Shown here: piece by piece, positions 18,228 through 26,152 of the stretch
How positions within the stretch are numbered: position 1 is the first letter of the stretch
Layout: each line of letters begins with the position of its first letter
Origin: Brucella pituitosa
GTDB taxonomy: Bacteria; Pseudomonadota; Alphaproteobacteria; Rhizobiales; Rhizobiaceae
Direction of reading: 5' to 3'
Length of the DNA stretch: 64,000 bases
Assembly: GCF_003049685.1 (NCBI RefSeq)
Contig: NZ_PYSY02000007.1
Coordinates: 1 to 64,000 of the forward strand
Made by a program: the position numbers and the translations under genes
The notes under the pieces: model-generated
Told to the model about the DNA's origin: nothing
Database searches by the model: none
The model's input: only the letters and a program-made list of their open reading frames with translations

Positions 18228-18439
18228 GGTGCCCTGTGGTGGATGACGAGCGACTTGCCGGCGAAGAGCACGATTTCACCCGATGGGACGAAACGATCTT
18301 CGACCGTTGCCTGAGCACCGGCTTCAATCCGTTCGGCAGCGGTCCGACGCCAATCTTCCTGCGGCACCGGGACGCAGAGGCGCCGGACGCCGATGCGAAG
18401 CCGTGCATGCCACCTGACACCGAAAATGCGAGGTGCTGA
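18224..18439 (+). CDS. Small hypothetical protein, translationally coupled to hdeD
   Basis: This 71-residue frame starts with GTG inside the GTGA overlap with hdeD. Its TGA shares one base with the ATG of the next gene (TGATG). The sequence is Asp/Glu/Pro-rich with several Cys, without membrane segments, and is not recognised. The tight overlaps on both sides are the main support; codon content is not conclusive. It could be a regulatory or accessory peptide of the stress operon, or a spurious frame filling a short gap. Confidence 0.5.
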   Translation: MRCPVVDDERLAGEEHDFTRWDETIFDRCLSTGFNPFGSGPTPIFLRHRDAEAPDADAKPCMPPDTENARC

Positions 18440-19061
18440 TGTCGAACCGCCTGCCTGACTTGGCATTTGCTGCTGCGGCCGCTGCCTTGGGCATCGGCAT
18501 CGTTTTCGTTTTTCGTTCGATGTATCTTGCCGAAGACATACTGCCTTTCGCGCAGGAGATGACGCTCATCTTCCTCGGCGCTGTCGTGACGATCATTCTG
18601 ACCGCGGCGCTTCTCAATCGCCAGACCGATCTCGAGCTTCGCAAGGAAGGAAGGGTCATCATCCTCCAGCAGCAATGCGACATTTACATGGCCTGCATCG
18701 AGAAGGTCGCAGAGATCGTGGAAACCGCAAGGCACGATGCGAAGCTGATCGATGAACTGCGTGTTCTCAGCCACAAGCTGGCTGTGGTCGCGAGTGCAGG
18801 GGGTCGTGTCCAGCTTCGAGCAGGTACTGGAGAGCTTGCAGTCCGGTTTTGCTGACGGCACGCTCTCGGACGGGGACCGAGAGGGCGTGATGAATGCCGT
18901 CGCCGATCTCACGATAGCGATGCGGTCGGACGTCCTGCACGCTGCTGCCTTTCCTTCGCAGAACACCGAACGCGCCGTTCGCCTGAATTCGAGGCGAATG
19001 GAAAAAACTCGGCGATCTCGAACGTCACATTCTCGCATCAACCGACACCCAGGAGAGCTGA
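18439..19061 (+). pseudogene. Stress-island membrane protein with two frameshifts
   Basis: The first frame gives a membrane protein start: LPDLAFAAAAAALGIGIVFVF and EMTLIFLGAVVTIILTAALL, two hydrophobic segments. A cytoplasmic helix follows (VIILQQQCDIYMACIEKVAEIVE). Near 18800 the frame shifts, and VVSSFEQVLESLQSGFADG with TLSDGDREGVMNAVADLTIAM continues in another frame. A second shift near 18990-19005 leads to EWKKLGDLERHILASTDTQES and a TGA at 19059-19061. Together they would make a protein of about 205 residues. It is not recognised by family. The tail stops just before the ATG of the next gene, so the gene boundaries are credible despite the frameshifts. Confidence 0.6.
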
Positions 19062-19062
19062 C

Positions 19063-19626
19063 ATGCGCGGTCACAATCGCCCACCATTCCCGCCGAAGAT
19101 ACCCGGGACCAACATGAGATCATGGGACGTTCCGACCGCGATCATTTACCGGCCGGCACGTTCCGCGATGACATCGGCGCCGCGGCCCAACTACTGGATA
19201 CTGGAATTCGAGCCGTCGCGCCCGCCCCACATCGAGCCGCTGATGGGATATACCTCCAGCGACGATCCCTATCGTCCGATCCGGCTGAAGTTTCCCGACC
19301 GCGAAAGCGCCGTGGACTTCGCAGAGAGGCAGGACTGGCATTATGTCGTGCGCGAGGACGCTGGGGGAGCCCGGATGGCGAACTCTTGGGCGGGTGAGAC
19401 GCGCCACCGGCTGCACAGGGGCGTCGATGCCCCGGGAGCCTTCCGGGTCCCGTTCCGCCCCGATCGCCGCCTCTCAAGAGGCGTCCAGCATGAGAGCACG
19501 GCCGACCCGTCTACCAGCGACAGGGAGAGTTTCGATCCGGTCCTCGAAGCCTCGCTCGAATCCTTCCCCGCCTCTGATCCTCCGGCGTGGACGGGTGTGA
19601 CAATTGCAAGAAAGACGACGGGATGA
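19063..19626 (+). CDS. NDUFS4-like (ETC complex I subunit) family protein
   Basis: Residues about 25-100 match the NADH:ubiquinone oxidoreductase 18-kDa/NDUFS4 accessory-subunit family (PF04800): AIIYRPARSAMTSAPRPNYWILEFEPSRPPHIEPLMGYTSSDDPYRPIRLKFPDRESAVDFAERQ in several conserved pieces. The C-terminal half is basic and low-complexity and ends with DPVLEASLESFPASDPPAWTG, a motif also present at 44609. True complex I genes lie in nuo operons; this one is at the end of the chaperone operon, which suggests a stress version that protects or repairs the respiratory chain (inference). The last few residues may derive from the adjacent IS3 remnant. The start follows the previous stop by one base. 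Confidence 0.75.
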   Translation: MRGHNRPPFPPKIPGTNMRSWDVPTAIIYRPARSAMTSAPRPNYWILEFEPSRPPHIEPLMGYTSSDDPYRPIRLKFPDRESAVDFAERQDWHYVVREDAGGARMANSWAGETRHRLHRGVDAPGAFRVPFRPDRRLSRGVQHESTADPSTSDRESFDPVLEASLESFPASDPPAWTGVTIARKTTG

Positions 19627-20348
19627 CGGCCAGCTACATGCGCTCGATCTACCGGCTCTACCGCGAGGAGGGCCTGACGGTGCGCAAGCGCCGGGCGCGG
19701 CGACGCGCGGTGGGCACGCGGGCGCCGATCCTGGTCGAGGCAAGGGCGAACGCGCGCTGGTCGCTGGACTTCGTGCACGATCAGTTCGCCTGCGGGCGGC
19801 GCTTCCGTGTGCTCAACATCGTCGATGACGTGACGCGCGAATGCCTGGCAGCGATCCCGGACACGTCGATCTCCGGTCGCCGCGTTGCTCGTGAGCTGAC
19901 GGACCTGATCTCCCGACGCGGCAAGCCGGGCATGATCGTCTCCGACCACGGCACGGAGTTCACCTCGAACGCGATCCTCGCCTGGTCGAAGGATCATCGC
20001 GTCGAGTGGCACTACATCGCGCCCGGAAAGCCCATGCAGAATGGCTACGTCGAGAGCTTCAACGGCCGGATGCGCGATGAGCTCTTGAACGAGAGCCTGT
20101 TCTTCGGCCTCGACCACGCCCGCAGCGCCATCGCCGAATGGAGGCAGGACTTCAACACCGCGAGACCGCACTCCTCGCTCGGATACCAGACCCCGGCGGC
20201 CTTCGCCGGAACCCTTACCGCAACCGGCTCCGACGCTTCGCTCGATAAGGGCTTCGCGTCTCCGCCCGTTGCTCAACCCGCGCCCAACGGCGTAACAGAA
20301 ACGGTCGAGACTCTAATCGCCGCTGGATGAAAGTTCAGTGGCAGGTCA
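19615..20348 (+). mobile_element. IS3-family (IS407-like group) remnant separating the two blocks of the stress island
   Basis: The element keeps most of orfB and a right end reading TGACCTGCCACTGAAC inward from 20348, as in IS3/IS407-group termini. orfA and the left end are missing. It lies between the NDUFS4-like gene and an hsp20 tail, so its insertion with a deletion joined the two stress blocks. The left limit is approximate. Confidence 0.7.
19623..20330 (+). pseudogene. IS3-family transposase OrfB, N-terminally truncated
   Basis: The frame contains YRLYREEGLTVRKRRARRRA, then RWSLDFVHDQFACGRRF, IVDDVTRECLAAIPDTS, GMIVSDHGTEFTSNAIL, WHYIAPGKPMQNGYVESFNGR and NTARPHSSLGYQTPAAFAG. The DDE residues lie in SLDFVHD, VSDHGTE and VESFNG. 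The first 60-70 residues and the partner OrfA, needed for the fused active transposase, are absent, so this copy should not transpose. Confidence 0.88.
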
Positions 20349-20487
20349 CTTTGTGCGCAACTTTGTCTTGCCTGACAACGTTGATTCGACCAAGGTGACG
20401 GCTTCGATGAAAGACGGCGCGCTGGAAGTGCGGCTTGTCAAGGCCGAGCAAGCCAAACCGAAACAGATTGAAATCTCAGTCAACTAA
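20349..20487 (+). pseudogene. C-terminal remnant of a fourth Hsp20 small heat-shock protein
   Basis: In frame from the IS3 end the DNA encodes FVRNFVLPDNVDSTKVTASM, then KDGALEVRLVKAEQ, then AKPKQIEISVN and TAA at 20485-20487. This is the last third of an alpha-crystallin domain and an I-E-I tail. In canonical tLST islands an hsp20 gene precedes yfdX1, and yfdX1 starts 23 bp after this stop. So the fragment is the upstream neighbour of yfdX1 cut off by the IS3 insertion. Confidence 0.82.
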
Positions 20488-20509
20488 CTTTAATTAGGAG
20501 CCCAAGATC

Positions 20510-21424
20510 ATGAATATCAAACAGCCCCAATCAACCTTCTCCGCACTTGCCCTGGCGGTCGTCGTCGGACTTAGCGGACCGGCTCAGGCCCAATCGGCGG
20601 CAGGTTCTAGCCCAGGTGCTGCAGCACCCTCTGCCGCATCCAAGGCGGCGCAGCCACAGGTAGATGACAAGGCCGCCCGGGAAGCCGAAAAAAAGCGTGC
20701 TGAGCTCACTCAGGACGCCATCACGGCGCTCACCAAGACCCAGGAGGCTTTGACACTCCTTGATGCAAAGAAGACCAAGGAGGCGCTCGCTGCGCTGGAA
20801 CTGGCCAGCGGAAAGCTGGAACTGGTATTGGCACGCGACGCCAAACTTGCTTTGGCGCCGGTCGATGTACGCGTCATCACCCACGATATCCACGCCAACG
20901 TGGAAACGGTGAAGAAAGCGGTCGAGTTGTCTCGGGAGTTGTTGGGTGATGGCGAGGTGCAAAAGGCCCGGCCCATCGTCGCCAATCTGGCCAGCGAAAT
21001 CGTGATCGAAACCGACAACCTGCCGATGGCAACGTACCCGGCAGCGATCAAGTCGGCCGCACGGCTCATCGACAGCGGCAAGATCGACGACGCCAAGGCG
21101 GAACTCGCCCGAGCACTGAACACGCTGGTGGTGACCTCGGTCGCCTTTCCTCTGCCCGTGCTACGGGCTGAAGCCGCGATGGCAAAAGCTGAAAAGCTGG
21201 CCGAGACCGACAAGCGCGATGCCAAGCAGAACGAGGAGCTCAGCACCTTGCTGTCGTCCGTGCGCACGGAGATCGAGATGGCGCAGATCCTGGGTTATGG
21301 CAAGAAGGCGGATTTCAAACCCATCTTCGATCAGGTGAAGTCCATTGAGCAAAAGTCGGCTGGTGGCAAAAGCGGCAAGGGATGGTTCGACGAGTTGAAG
21401 ACGCGCCTCCAAAAGCTGTTTTGA
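20510..21424 (+). CDS. yfdX1: YfdX-family periplasmic stress protein 1
   Basis: The 304-residue protein has a signal peptide (STFSALALAVVVGLSGPAQAQ) and an Ala/Pro/Ser-rich linker. The YfdX domain follows: DAITALTKTQEALTLLDAKK, LELASGKLELVLARDAKLAL, APVDVRVITHDI, and ASEIVIETDNLPMATYPAAIK. YfdX proteins are periplasmic, pH-responsive and chaperone-like; a pair of them is a hallmark of tLST/LHR islands and contributes to heat and oxidant tolerance there. The C terminus GKSGKGWFDELKTRLQKLF is shared with the next gene. GGAG precedes the ATG. The gene is intact. Confidence 0.94.
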   Translation: MNIKQPQSTFSALALAVVVGLSGPAQAQSAAGSSPGAAAPSAASKAAQPQVDDKAAREAEKKRAELTQDAITALTKTQEALTLLDAKKTKEALAALELASGKLELVLARDAKLALAPVDVRVITHDIHANVETVKKAVELSRELLGDGEVQKARPIVANLASEIVIETDNLPMATYPAAIKSAARLIDSGKIDDAKAELARALNTLVVTSVAFPLPVLRAEAAMAKAEKLAETDKRDAKQNEELSTLLSSVRTEIEMAQILGYGKKADFKPIFDQVKSIEQKSAGGKSGKGWFDELKTRLQKLF

Positions 21425-21526
21425 GGTGATGAAGGGGCCGACTGTTCGGTCGGTCAGTCTCGCGATGTTCGCAGTCAGCCCCAATAGATTCGCCTATTTT
21501 CACTAACTCATACGAGGCATATCACC

Positions 21527-22416
21527 ATGAATGAGCAAACATCGAATCCCAATGCGACGAACAAAGAAATAAACGAACAGGCCGCGGTAAGCAGCCTTCC
21601 TGTCAGTCCAGAGGCCAAGCCTGAAGTCGTCACGGAGGTACAGCCTGAGGTTCAGAAGGAAACGGGCTCGCAGGCGGCAGACAAACGTAAACAAGTCCTC
21701 GATGAGGCCGTCTCGGCCTTGGCGCTGACCAAATCAGCGCTGGCCGCACTTGACGGCAAGGACGCTGCACGCGCATTGGCAATGCTGGCCGAAGTGACTG
21801 GAAAGCTGGAGCTGATTGTTGCGCGCGAACCCACGCTTGCCCTGGCCCCCGTTGATGTGCGCACCATCGTGCACGACTTGTTCGCCAACACGGAAACCAT
21901 TGAGGCGATGACCGACGAGGCGCTGGATGCCCTCAAACATGGCGAGGTGCAACAGGCACGTCACGTGCTGGCTTTGCTGGCCAGTGAAATCGTGATCGCG
22001 GTCACCAACATCCCTCTGGCGTCCTATCCCGCAGCCGTGAAGTCAGTCGTGCCGCTGATCGATCAGGGCAAGATTGAAGAAGCCAAAGCCGCGCTGCAGG
22101 CAGCGCTCAGCACGCTGGTCGAGACGCGCAGCGTGCATCCGCTGCCCCCGCCCTGCGCGCCAGGCTGCTCCTGAAGCGCGCCGAGACCTTGGTAGAAGAT
22201 AGTCAGCGGAGCGAAGCGTCCAATGAGCGCCTGGAGACATTCTTGAACGAAGCGCGGCAGCAGTTGGAAATGGCAGAACTGCTGGGCTATGGAAAGAAGA
22301 AGGACTTTGAGCCCCTGTATGCTGAACTCAGGAAAGTCAAGCAAAAGACGGCTGGGGGAGGCGGCGGAAAAGGCTGGCTCGATGAAATCAAGGCAAAGCT
22401 GTCCAAGTTGTTCTGA
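21527..22416 (+). pseudogene. yfdX2: YfdX-family stress protein 2, frameshifted
   Basis: The first frame (21527-22174) reads an acidic N-terminal region without a clear signal peptide. The YfdX domain follows: KLELIVAREPTLALAPVDVRT, LASEIVIAVTNIPLASYP. At the CCCCC run near 22144-22148 the frame is lost. The natural continuation, ALRARLLLKRAETLVEDSQR then LEMAELLGYGKKKDFEPLY and ending GGGKGWLDEIKAKLSKLF, lies one frame away and stops at 22416. One missing base explains it. A full protein would be about 296 aa, close in size and layout to YfdX1, from which it probably arose by an old duplication. A terminator follows. Confidence 0.85.
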
Positions 22417-22433
22417 AACCGCTGGATAGGGCG

Positions 22434-22464
22434 TAAGAGGGGCGCGTCGCGCCCCCTCTCTTTG
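22434..22464 (+). terminator. Rho-independent terminator after yfdX2
   Basis: A stem GAGGGGCGCG / CGCGCCCCCTC with a short loop and one bulge is followed by TCTCTTT. It closes the yfdX1-yfdX2 unit just before the IS5 element. Confidence 0.6.
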
Positions 22465-22491
22465 CTCAGGAGTGTATGCTTTTTCACCCCA

Positions 22492-23270
22492 TTAGGCCGC
22501 GTGGACGAACCTGATCCATAAGCGGATGCAGCCGAGCAGGGCGAAGCCGAGAAAGCTGGAAGCGGTGTGGTCGTAGCGGGTGGCCACGCGGCGGCAGTTC
22601 TTGAGACGGTTGATGAAGCACTCGATGCGGGAACGCAGGGCGTAGAGGCGTCGGTTGACGCTGTGCTGCACCTTGCGGCTCCGCTTGGTCGGGATCTCCG
22701 GCTGGGCCCCCCGGTCGCGCGCATCCTGCCGCAGGCGGTCACTGTCGTAGCCCCTGTCACCGAGCAGCACGCCGGGATCGCTGTCGCGCTCGGCCATGAG
22801 GTCGTCATAGGCGATTAGGTCGTGGGCCTCGCCGGGCGTCAGCACGACGCTGATGGGCAGGCCATCGGCATTGGCACGCAGGTGGAGCTTGGTCGAGAAG
22901 CCGCCGCGCGAGCGGCCGAGAGCCTGACTTTGGGTCCCCCCCTTCCTCCGGCAGCGCAGTGGTGCGCCCGGATGATGGTGCTGTCGATCATCTGGAGCAT
23001 GTCGGCCTCGCCGCCGCTGTCGGCGAGCGCCTGCAACAGCACGTCCCAGATGCCGGAGGTGGTCCAGCGCCGGAACTGGCGGTGGACCGAGTTCCACTTC
23101 CCGAGTTCCTCGGGCAGGTCACGCCACGGCGCGCCGCTTCGGGTGATCCAGAAGATGCCGTCCAGCGTGCGCCGGTGGTCCTTCGGTGGGCGGCCGCCGC
23201 GGGCCGACTGCTCCGTCAGGAACGGGGCGAAGATCGCCCACTCCGCATCCATCAAACGATCCCGAACCAA
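22492..23270 (-). CDS. IS5-family transposase in two overlapping frames
   Basis: The first frame (to 22839) starts MVRDRLMDAEWAIFAPFL and includes GIFWITRSGAPWRDLPEE, WNSVHRQFRRW and MIDSTIIRAHHCAAG. The second frame (22492 on) gives GGTQSQALGRSRGGFSTKLH, GDRGYDSDRLR and RIECFINRLKNCRRVATRYD. IS427-group elements are typically split this way and make the full enzyme by programmed frameshifting, here near 22935-22945 in a G-rich stretch. The stop codon overlaps the flanking TA. The DDE residues are present in both parts. Confidence 0.85.
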
Positions 23271-23355
23271 GGCCGACCTCCTCTCCAGAGGTCAGCCTCG
23301 AATCACGTCATCCGCCTCGGGGGAATCCCCCTTGTGCCGGTTCGTCGACGCGGCC
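22495..23355 (-). mobile_element. IS5-family (IS427-like group) insertion sequence, about 861 bp
   Basis: Inverted ends GGCCGCGTGGACGAAC and GGCCGCGTCGACGAAC are flanked on both sides by TA, the expected 2-bp target duplication of this group. It appears complete. It separates yfdX2 from the ClpP-fold protease gene and replaces the position where hdeD stands in canonical tLST islands. Confidence 0.85.
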
Positions 23356-23357
23356 TA

Positions 23358-23470
23358 GTCCGATTCTACGCAGGCCTGCAGTCACCTATCGCAACTACTA
23401 CCGCGACGAGGGAATATACGGCTTCCTGCCGGATGGGCGAAGGAAAGGAAAAGGAAATCCATGGATTTGA
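23358..23470 (+). pseudogene. 3' remnant of an unrecognised gene upstream of the ClpP-fold protease
   Basis: In one frame the DNA encodes RPAVTYRNYYRDEGIYGFLP followed by DGRRKGKGNPWI and a TGA that overlaps the start of the next gene by 10 bases. The overlap and charged tail suggest the end of a real gene whose body was removed by the IS5 insertion. The family is not recognised. Confidence 0.35.
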
Positions 23471-24162
23471 TGCAACTGCTCTGGCTGTTATTCATCGTCT
23501 CCGCACTGCAGCCGGCACTGCAGAGGAAGTATCTGGAGGCGATGCGCACTCGGAAGATCGCTCAAATCGAGAGGATACGCGGAAGCCGGGTGATCCTGAT
23601 GATCCATCGGCAGGAGACGATGAACCTCCTAGGTTTTCCCCTGGTTCGCTACATCGACGTTAACGACTCCGAGGAAGTCCTGCGCGCGATCTAGCTGACG
23701 GACGCCGAAATGCCGCTCGACATCGTGCTGCACACCCCCCGGCGGACTGGTCCTCGCTGCCACGCAGATTGCTCGCGCCATCCAGGGACACAAGGGCAAG
23801 GTCACAGTTTTCGTGCCGCACTACGCCATGTCGGGGGGGGAACGCTGATCGCTCTGGCCGCAGACGAGATCGTGATGTGCGACCACTCCGTGCTGGGCCC
23901 GATCGATCCGCAACTCGGCGAAATGCCCGCGGCTTCACTCATCAGGGTCGTCGAGCAAAAGCCGATCACGGAAATCGACGACCAGACGTTGGTCTTGGCC
24001 GATGTCGGTCGAAAGGCGATCGCCCAAGTCGAAACCGTTGCCGATGCGATACTCGACCGCGTCGTGCACAATGCTCACCGCATCAATTTGGAAGGGGATA
24101 GCATGCGCAAAGCCAAATCCGGCATTGACATAACGCTCAGCGCGGACAACGAAAGAACGTAA
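23461..24162 (+). pseudogene. SDH-type ClpP-fold serine protease with a stop, two indels and an IstB tail
   Basis: The start (LLWLLFIVSALQPAL, then RIRGSRVILMIHRQETM, then GFPLVRYIDVNDSEEVLRAI) is the membrane-anchored SDH_sah class (PF01972). An in-frame TAG at 23692-23694 stands where CAG (Gln) fits before LTDAEMPLDIVLHTP. One extra C in CCCCCC near 23740 shifts the frame. Two extra G in the G8 run near 23833 restore it, at GTLIALAADEIVMCDHSVLGPIDPQLG. The catalytic serine region would be AMSGGT. After about 24030 the frame continues as the C terminus of an IS21 IstB protein (DAILDRVVHNAHRINLEGDS). A protease of this class is part of canonical tLST islands between hdeD and trx. This copy is inactive as written. 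Confidence 0.78.
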
Positions 24163-24272
24163 GTCTGATCAACAACAGGCCTGAAAAACGCCGCGGCTGA
24201 ACTGTCCGCGAATTAGCGAAACAAGTGTCCGCGATTTACTGAAATCGCTGTCCGCGGATTCTGAAATACGCA
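24035..24272 (+). mobile_element. IS21-family relic: istB 3' end and terminal repeats
   Basis: The last 40 codons of an IstB helper ATPase (DAILDRVVHNAHRINLEGDS, then MRKAKSG) are fused in frame to the protease remnant. The IS end follows with three tandem repeats (see 24202-24270), and the outer end reads TGCGTATTTCAGAATCCGCG inward from 24272. IS21-family ends carry such repeats as transposase-binding sites. Only one end survives. Confidence 0.7.
24202..24270. repeat. Three tandem 23-bp repeats (IS21 end)
   Basis: Copies begin at 24202, 24225 and 24248, each starting (c/g)TGTCCGCG and containing GAAA near its end. The regular 23-bp spacing puts them on nearly the same DNA face, as multiple transposase-binding sites would be. 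Confidence 0.75.
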
Positions 24273-24309
24273 CCTGCCCCTCCGAAACGACACTCAAAGG
24301 GAGAACAGA

Positions 24310-24732
24310 ATGCCCACCGTTGCTTGCCCGAAATGCAGTTCCGTCAATCGCGTGCCGCAGGAACGACTGACGGATAACCCCAGCTGCGGCCGCTGCGGCG
24401 CCGCCCTGTTCGAGGGCCGGCCAGTCACACTGACCGCCGCCAGTTTCGACCGACACGCCGATGCCGATCTGCCCCTGCTCGTCGATTTCTGGGCGGAATG
24501 GTGCGGGCCATGCAAGATGATGGCACCTCAGTTCGAGGCTGCGGCGCGTTCGCTCGAACCTCAGTTCCGTCTCGGCAAGCTCGATACCGAAGCCGAACAG
24601 CAGATCACCGATCGTTACGGGATCCGCGGCATTCCCACCATGATCTTGTTCAGGGGCGGCAAGGAAATCGCGAGGACGAGCGGTGTAATGCCTGCCGCGC
24701 AGATAGCGCAGTGGGCACGGTCGCACGTTTAG
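24310..24732 (+). CDS. trx: Thioredoxin 2-like protein (TrxC type)
   Basis: The 140-residue protein has an N-terminal zinc ribbon (CPKC at residues 6-9 and CGRC at 26-29) and a thioredoxin domain. The active site is WAEWCGPCKMMAPQF, and the conserved cis-proline stands in GIRGIPTMILF. This is the TrxC layout, with oxidant-resistant zinc binding. It reduces disulfides in cytosolic proteins and follows the protease gene in canonical tLST islands. Its start has GGGAG upstream. It is intact and 48 bp before the Kef-type antiporter, with which it is probably co-transcribed. Confidence 0.95.
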   Translation: MPTVACPKCSSVNRVPQERLTDNPSCGRCGAALFEGRPVTLTAASFDRHADADLPLLVDFWAEWCGPCKMMAPQFEAAARSLEPQFRLGKLDTEAEQQITDRYGIRGIPTMILFRGGKEIARTSGVMPAAQIAQWARSHV

Positions 24733-24780
24733 AGTATACAAGTATTGGCATTTCCTGCGACATGATATCAGGAGAAGAAC

Positions 24781-25947
24781 ATGCATGGCGTGACTGGATT
24801 TATCGAAAGTGCGGCCTTGTTGGTTTGCGCCGCGTTCGTACTCGTGACGATATGTTCACGGATTGGCGTGCCTAGCATCGTCGGTTACATTCTTGCCGGT
24901 ATAGTCATTGGACCCGCTGGCCTCGGCCTGATTGCGGAGAGCGCTGCCCTGAGCAGTATTGGCGAAATCGGAGTCGTACTCCTGCTGTTCGCACTTGGTC
25001 TGGAATTCTCCTTCGAGAAGCTCGTAACACTCAGGAAGCATGTCTTCGGTCTTGGGGCTGTACAGGTTTCAGTCACGACGATAACGGTTTCGTTGGTAGC
25101 GAGTTTGGTCTTCGATCTCGCACCAGTTTCCGCAATCCTCATCGGCGGGGCCGTTGCGATGTCATCCACAGCCATGTGCCTCAAGGTGCTCGCAGGCGCG
25201 AACGCTCTTGGATCGGCTCATGGGCGCTTGGCCATCGCAGTGCTTCTGTTTCAAGACTTGGCAGCTGTCGCATTCCTGCTTCTGCACGATTCGATGAGTG
25301 GAGCCGCCGAGGGACATGGCGTGATAACGGTCGTCGCCAGTGCAATGGCATTGGTTGCAGCTCTGTTCACTGCCCGTGGCCCGTTGCAGGTGCTTGCCCG
25401 TTGGGTAGCGTCGCGTGGCGATCCGGAGCTTGCCCAACTCCTCGCACTTACCATTGCGCTCGGGTCTGCGATTGTCGCGGCCTCCGCCGGTCTTTCTCCG
25501 GCACTCGCTGCATTCACGGCCGGCATGATTATCGGCGAGGGTGACGCGCGCCATGCTGTCGAGAACGAGATTCGGCCCTTCCGCGATTTGTTTGTCGGGA
25601 TTTTCTTTGTCGGCATCGGAACGCAATTGCCACTTTGGATCATTCCATCTGCATGGCCTGTCGTGCTGATCTGGCTCGCGATTATATTCGCGGGCAAGAC
25701 GCTGATCGTTTTGGTCGTCGCCCGACTATTCGGCGAGTCGCTTCAGACCTCTTGGCGCACTGGGATCATCCTGGCCCATGGAGGAGAATTCAGCCTGATG
25801 CTGCTGTCGGTTTCTTCGGCATCGGGCATTGTCGCCAACGAGTTCGCCGGCCCCCTCCTCCTCGCGATTGGAGTGAGCATGTTGGCTGGAAGTCTTATGA
25901 TTAGATGGGCGGGTCAAGGGCCTAGTCACCCGAATTGGGGAGCATGA
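24781..25947 (+). CDS. kefC: Kef-type cation:proton antiporter (CPA2 family), transport domain only
   Basis: The 388-residue protein has about twelve hydrophobic segments with the CPA2 core: ITICSRIGVPSIVGYILAGI, IVIGPAGLGLI, LLLFALGLEFSFEKL, and AVLLFQDLAAVAFLLL carrying the QD of the ion-binding region. It ends with LLLSVSSASGIVANEFAG and a short tail. Complete KefB/KefC proteins of 600 aa have a C-terminal RCK (KTN) nucleotide-binding domain; here it is absent, so control by glutathione adducts is unlikely unless another subunit supplies it. Whether the tLST form normally lacks RCK cannot be settled here. It probably exports potassium in exchange for protons under electrophile or pH stress. 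Confidence 0.9.
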   Translation: MHGVTGFIESAALLVCAAFVLVTICSRIGVPSIVGYILAGIVIGPAGLGLIAESAALSSIGEIGVVLLLFALGLEFSFEKLVTLRKHVFGLGAVQVSVTTITVSLVASLVFDLAPVSAILIGGAVAMSSTAMCLKVLAGANALGSAHGRLAIAVLLFQDLAAVAFLLLHDSMSGAAEGHGVITVVASAMALVAALFTARGPLQVLARWVASRGDPELAQLLALTIALGSAIVAASAGLSPALAAFTAGMIIGEGDARHAVENEIRPFRDLFVGIFFVGIGTQLPLWIIPSAWPVVLIWLAIIFAGKTLIVLVVARLFGESLQTSWRTGIILAHGGEFSLMLLSVSSASGIVANEFAGPLLLAIGVSMLAGSLMIRWAGQGPSHPNWGA

Positions 25948-26152
25948 GGATTTGTGGGGCGATCATGCGGCATAGGCTGTTTCGTCGTCACGACACGAAA
26001 GTGGTGAATCTGTCCTACATTTGAGAACATATCGTGATCATGCAGCGAGGATGGATGTTTCTCGCCGGAGCGGCCTGAGATCGGGGCTGTCCGTCGGGGT
26101 CCAGATGTAATCTCCGGTCAGACTGATATGCTGTTGATTTGCGCTGAGAACT

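Noticed and set aside
19341..20276. A 311-codon open frame on the minus strand
   Set aside because: It crosses antisense over the NDUFS4-like gene and the IS3 transposase, two unrelated genes, so it cannot be an old gene.
24202..24270. Three regular 23-bp repeats considered as a CRISPR array
   Set aside because: The repeats are contiguous without spacers and lie at the end of an IS21 relic, which explains them.
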